A stretch of DNA of 6,866 nucleotides, from NCBI GenBank assembly GCA_013812265.1, contig JACCTQ010000230.1:1-6866 (forward strand). Direction: 5' to 3'. Below the pieces are notes generated by a model. That model made no database searches and was not told the origin of the DNA. It saw only the letters and a program-made list of their open reading frames with translations. Made by a program: the position numbers and the translations under genes. Positions within the stretch are counted from its first letter, which is position 1, and each line of letters opens with the position of its first letter. This DNA is from Actinomycetota bacterium (GTDB taxonomy: Bacteria; Actinomycetota; Thermoleophilia; Gaiellales; Gaiellaceae). Of this stretch, positions 5,308 to 6,866 are shown one piece after another.

Positions 5308-6866
5308 GTGGGCTATCTCGGCGTGGACGTCGGCGGCACGTTCACCGACGCCGTGCTGGTCGACGGTGGCCGTGTCGTCACGGCGAAGCTTCCGACCACG
5401 CATCGCCAGGAGGAAGCGGTGCTCGCGGCAGCGAGAGCGGTCGGCGCCGACGACCTGCAGATCGAGCGGTTCACGCACGGAACGACGGTCGCGACGAACG
5501 CGCTGCTCGAGCGCAAGGGGGCCGAGACCGCGTTCGTGACAACGGCAGGATTCGAGCACCTCCTCCACCTCCGGCGTCAGAACCGCGCACATCTCTACCG
5601 CCTCTGCGCGGCACACCCCGAGCCGCTCGTGCCGATCGAGCGCTGCTACGGCGTGGATGAGCGGATCGGCTCCGAGGGTGTGCTCGAGCCGGTGGCGCTC
5701 GACACCCTTCAGCACTTCGAGGCCGACGCGGTGGCCGTCTGTCTCCTGTTCTCCTTCCGAGACCCGTCGCATGAGCGCGCCGTCGCCGCAGAGGTTCGGC
5801 GTCGTCTACCCCAGGCCCACGTGATCCTCTCCCACGAGGTCTCCCCGGAGTTCCGCGAGTACGAGCGCGCATGCACCACCGTGGCCGACGCATACCTCCG
5901 ACCCGCGGTAGCTCCGTATCTCGAATCACTCGGCGGGCTCGCGGCCCGTGAGGGGATGCCGGAGCCGCTCGTCATGCGCTCGTCGGGCGGTCTCATCAGC
6001 CTCGCGGAGGCGGCCGCTCACCCGGCGTGGATCCTCGTCTCCGGGCCCGCCGCGGGAGCCGTCGGCGCGGCCCGGATCGCGCGCCTCGCCGGTTACGACA
6101 ACGCGATCTCGTTCGACATGGGCGGAACCTCGACCGATGCGTGCATGATCTCCGGCGGCGAGGTCGAGCGCTCGACCGACCGGGTCGTGGGAGGCTTTCC
6201 CATCCGCGTCCCGAGCGTCGATGTGCACACGGTGGGAGCAGGCGGCGGATCGATCGCCTTCGTCGACGCGGGCGGCGCGCTCAGGGTCGGGCCGGAAAGC
6301 GCAGGCGCGAATCCAGGGCCTGCCTGCTACGGGCGCGGTGGGGAGCGCCCGACCGTCACCGACGCGAATCTCCTGCTGGAACGACTGCCGCGGCGGCTTG
6401 CCGGCGGGCTCGAGCTGGACCGCGACGCCGCCGCGGACGCCCTCGGCGAACTCGACCCCGAGGACGTCGTGGCGGTCGTCAACTCGGAGATGCTGCGGGC
6501 GCTGCGGGTGGTCTCGGTCGAGCGCGGTCACGACCCTCGGGACTTCGCGCTCGTCGCCTTCGGCGGTGCGGGCCCGCTGCACGCATGTGCTCTGGCCGAG
6601 GAGCTCGAAATGGGCACCGTGCTGGTGCCCGAGCACGCGGGGGTACTCTCCGCGCTCGGTCTGGTCGCGAGCGACGAGCGCCGGGACTTCGTCCGCTCCT
6701 ACGTGCAACCGCTCGCGGACGTCACGGATCTCCCCGAGCAGGGCACGGCGGATCTCCGCTACCGCGGTCAGGGATTCGAGCTGTCCGTTCCGCTCGGGGG
6801 TGACATCGCCGCGACGTTCCACCGCGCGCACGAGGATCGCTACGGCTACTCCGAGCCGGACCGCGA
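5308..6866 (+). CDS. hyuA: Hydantoinase A / 5-oxoprolinase family protein, N-methylhydantoinase A type (right-truncated)
   Basis: HyuA-family proteins are ATP-dependent amidohydrolases that open hydantoin or 5-oxoproline rings, usually working with a HyuB partner in the cytoplasm. The visible 519 residues have the ASKHA-like nucleotide-binding signatures: GVDVGGTFTDAVLVD at 5-19, then HGTTVATNALLERKGA at 57-72. The acidic segment SHEVSPEFREYERACTTV at 175-192 is typical of the family. Next come SGPAAGAVGA (245-254), FDMGGTSTDA (269-278), VGAGGGSIAFVDAGG (309-323), NPGPACYGRGG (335-345) and FGGAGPLHA (418-426). Family members are about 650-700 residues, so the C-terminal end is missing beyond the window. 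The GTG at 5308 is the only start consistent with the conserved N-terminus, since TAG at 5296-5298 is in frame upstream; it has no Shine-Dalgarno. Substrate is uncertain: hydantoin, N-methylhydantoin and 5-oxoproline are all possible. A hyuB gene is expected just to the right. Confidence 0.93.
   Translation, partial: MGYLGVDVGGTFTDAVLVDGGRVVTAKLPTTHRQEEAVLAAARAVGADDLQIERFTHGTTVATNALLERKGAETAFVTTAGFEHLLHLRRQNRAHLYRLCAAHPEPLVPIERCYGVDERIGSEGVLEPVALDTLQHFEADAVAVCLLFSFRDPSHERAVAAEVRRRLPQAHVILSHEVSPEFREYERACTTVADAYLRPAVAPYLESLGGLAAREGMPEPLVMRSSGGLISLAEAAAHPAWILVSGPAAGAVGAARIARLAGYDNAISFDMGGTSTDACMISGGEVERSTDRVVGGFPIRVPSVDVHTVGAGGGSIAFVDAGGALRVGPESAGANPGPACYGRGGERPTVTDANLLLERLPRRLAGGLELDRDAAADALGELDPEDVVAVVNSEMLRALRVVSVERGHDPRDFALVAFGGAGPLHACALAEELEMGTVLVPEHAGVLSALGLVASDERRDFVRSYVQPLADVTDLPEQGTADLRYRGQGFELSVPLGGDIAATFHRAHEDRYGYSEPDR

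Noticed and set aside
5287..5772. N-terminal extension of the glycosylase up to 5772
   Set aside because: It runs antisense through the conserved GVDVGGTFTD and HGTTVATN region of hyuA, and the glycosylase family N-terminus begins near 5286.
5926..6831. 301-codon minus-strand frame opposite hyuA
   Set aside because: hyuA is supported by many family motifs across the same interval; the antisense product shows no domain and is a composition artefact.

Overview
The window is GC-rich and dense, with codons ending mostly in G or C. A zinc-ribbon adenylate cyclase/ATPase regulator, an actinobacterial-style HhH-GPD glycosylase, a hydantoinase A and probable leaderless start sites together suggest a soil-type high-GC actinobacterium, perhaps from the Thermoleophilia. 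That placement is inference from gene style; there is no rRNA or other marker gene to confirm it.

Everything from 1 to 5286 reads on the minus strand. In transcription order it holds: an AlkA-like DNA glycosylase (start at 5286), a small basic protein that begins on the glycosylase's probable natural stop codon, a selenocysteine tRNA (4020-4112), the mechanosensitive channel gene mscL (3367-3750), a broken N-terminal remnant of a class III adenylate cyclase (3256 down to about 2713), and a second, much longer cyclase/ATPase regulator (2357 down past the left edge). The only convincing plus-strand gene is hyuA (5308 to the right edge), which starts 21 bases from the glycosylase start, head to head.

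Three coding sequences carry lesions as read: an amber stop at 1101-1103 inside the ATPase part of the long cyclase regulator, a one-base insertion near 3038-3040 in the cyclase remnant, and a probable one-base insertion near 4371-4377 at the end of the glycosylase, which fuses it to the small downstream ORF. They may be real gene decay or sequence/assembly errors; read-level data would decide.

The clearest unexpected element is the tRNA-Sec gene: anticodon TCA, 8-bp acceptor stem, long variable arm. It indicates that the organism reads UGA as selenocysteine, although no selA, selB, selD or selenoprotein lies in the window. A second theme is start-site architecture: both cyclases and hyuA lack a Shine-Dalgarno sequence and have a TAGNNT hexamer exactly 6 bases before the start codon, as expected for leaderless transcripts, whereas mscL has a near-perfect Shine-Dalgarno. 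I see no mobile element, CRISPR array or defence locus, and no coherent multi-gene new system.
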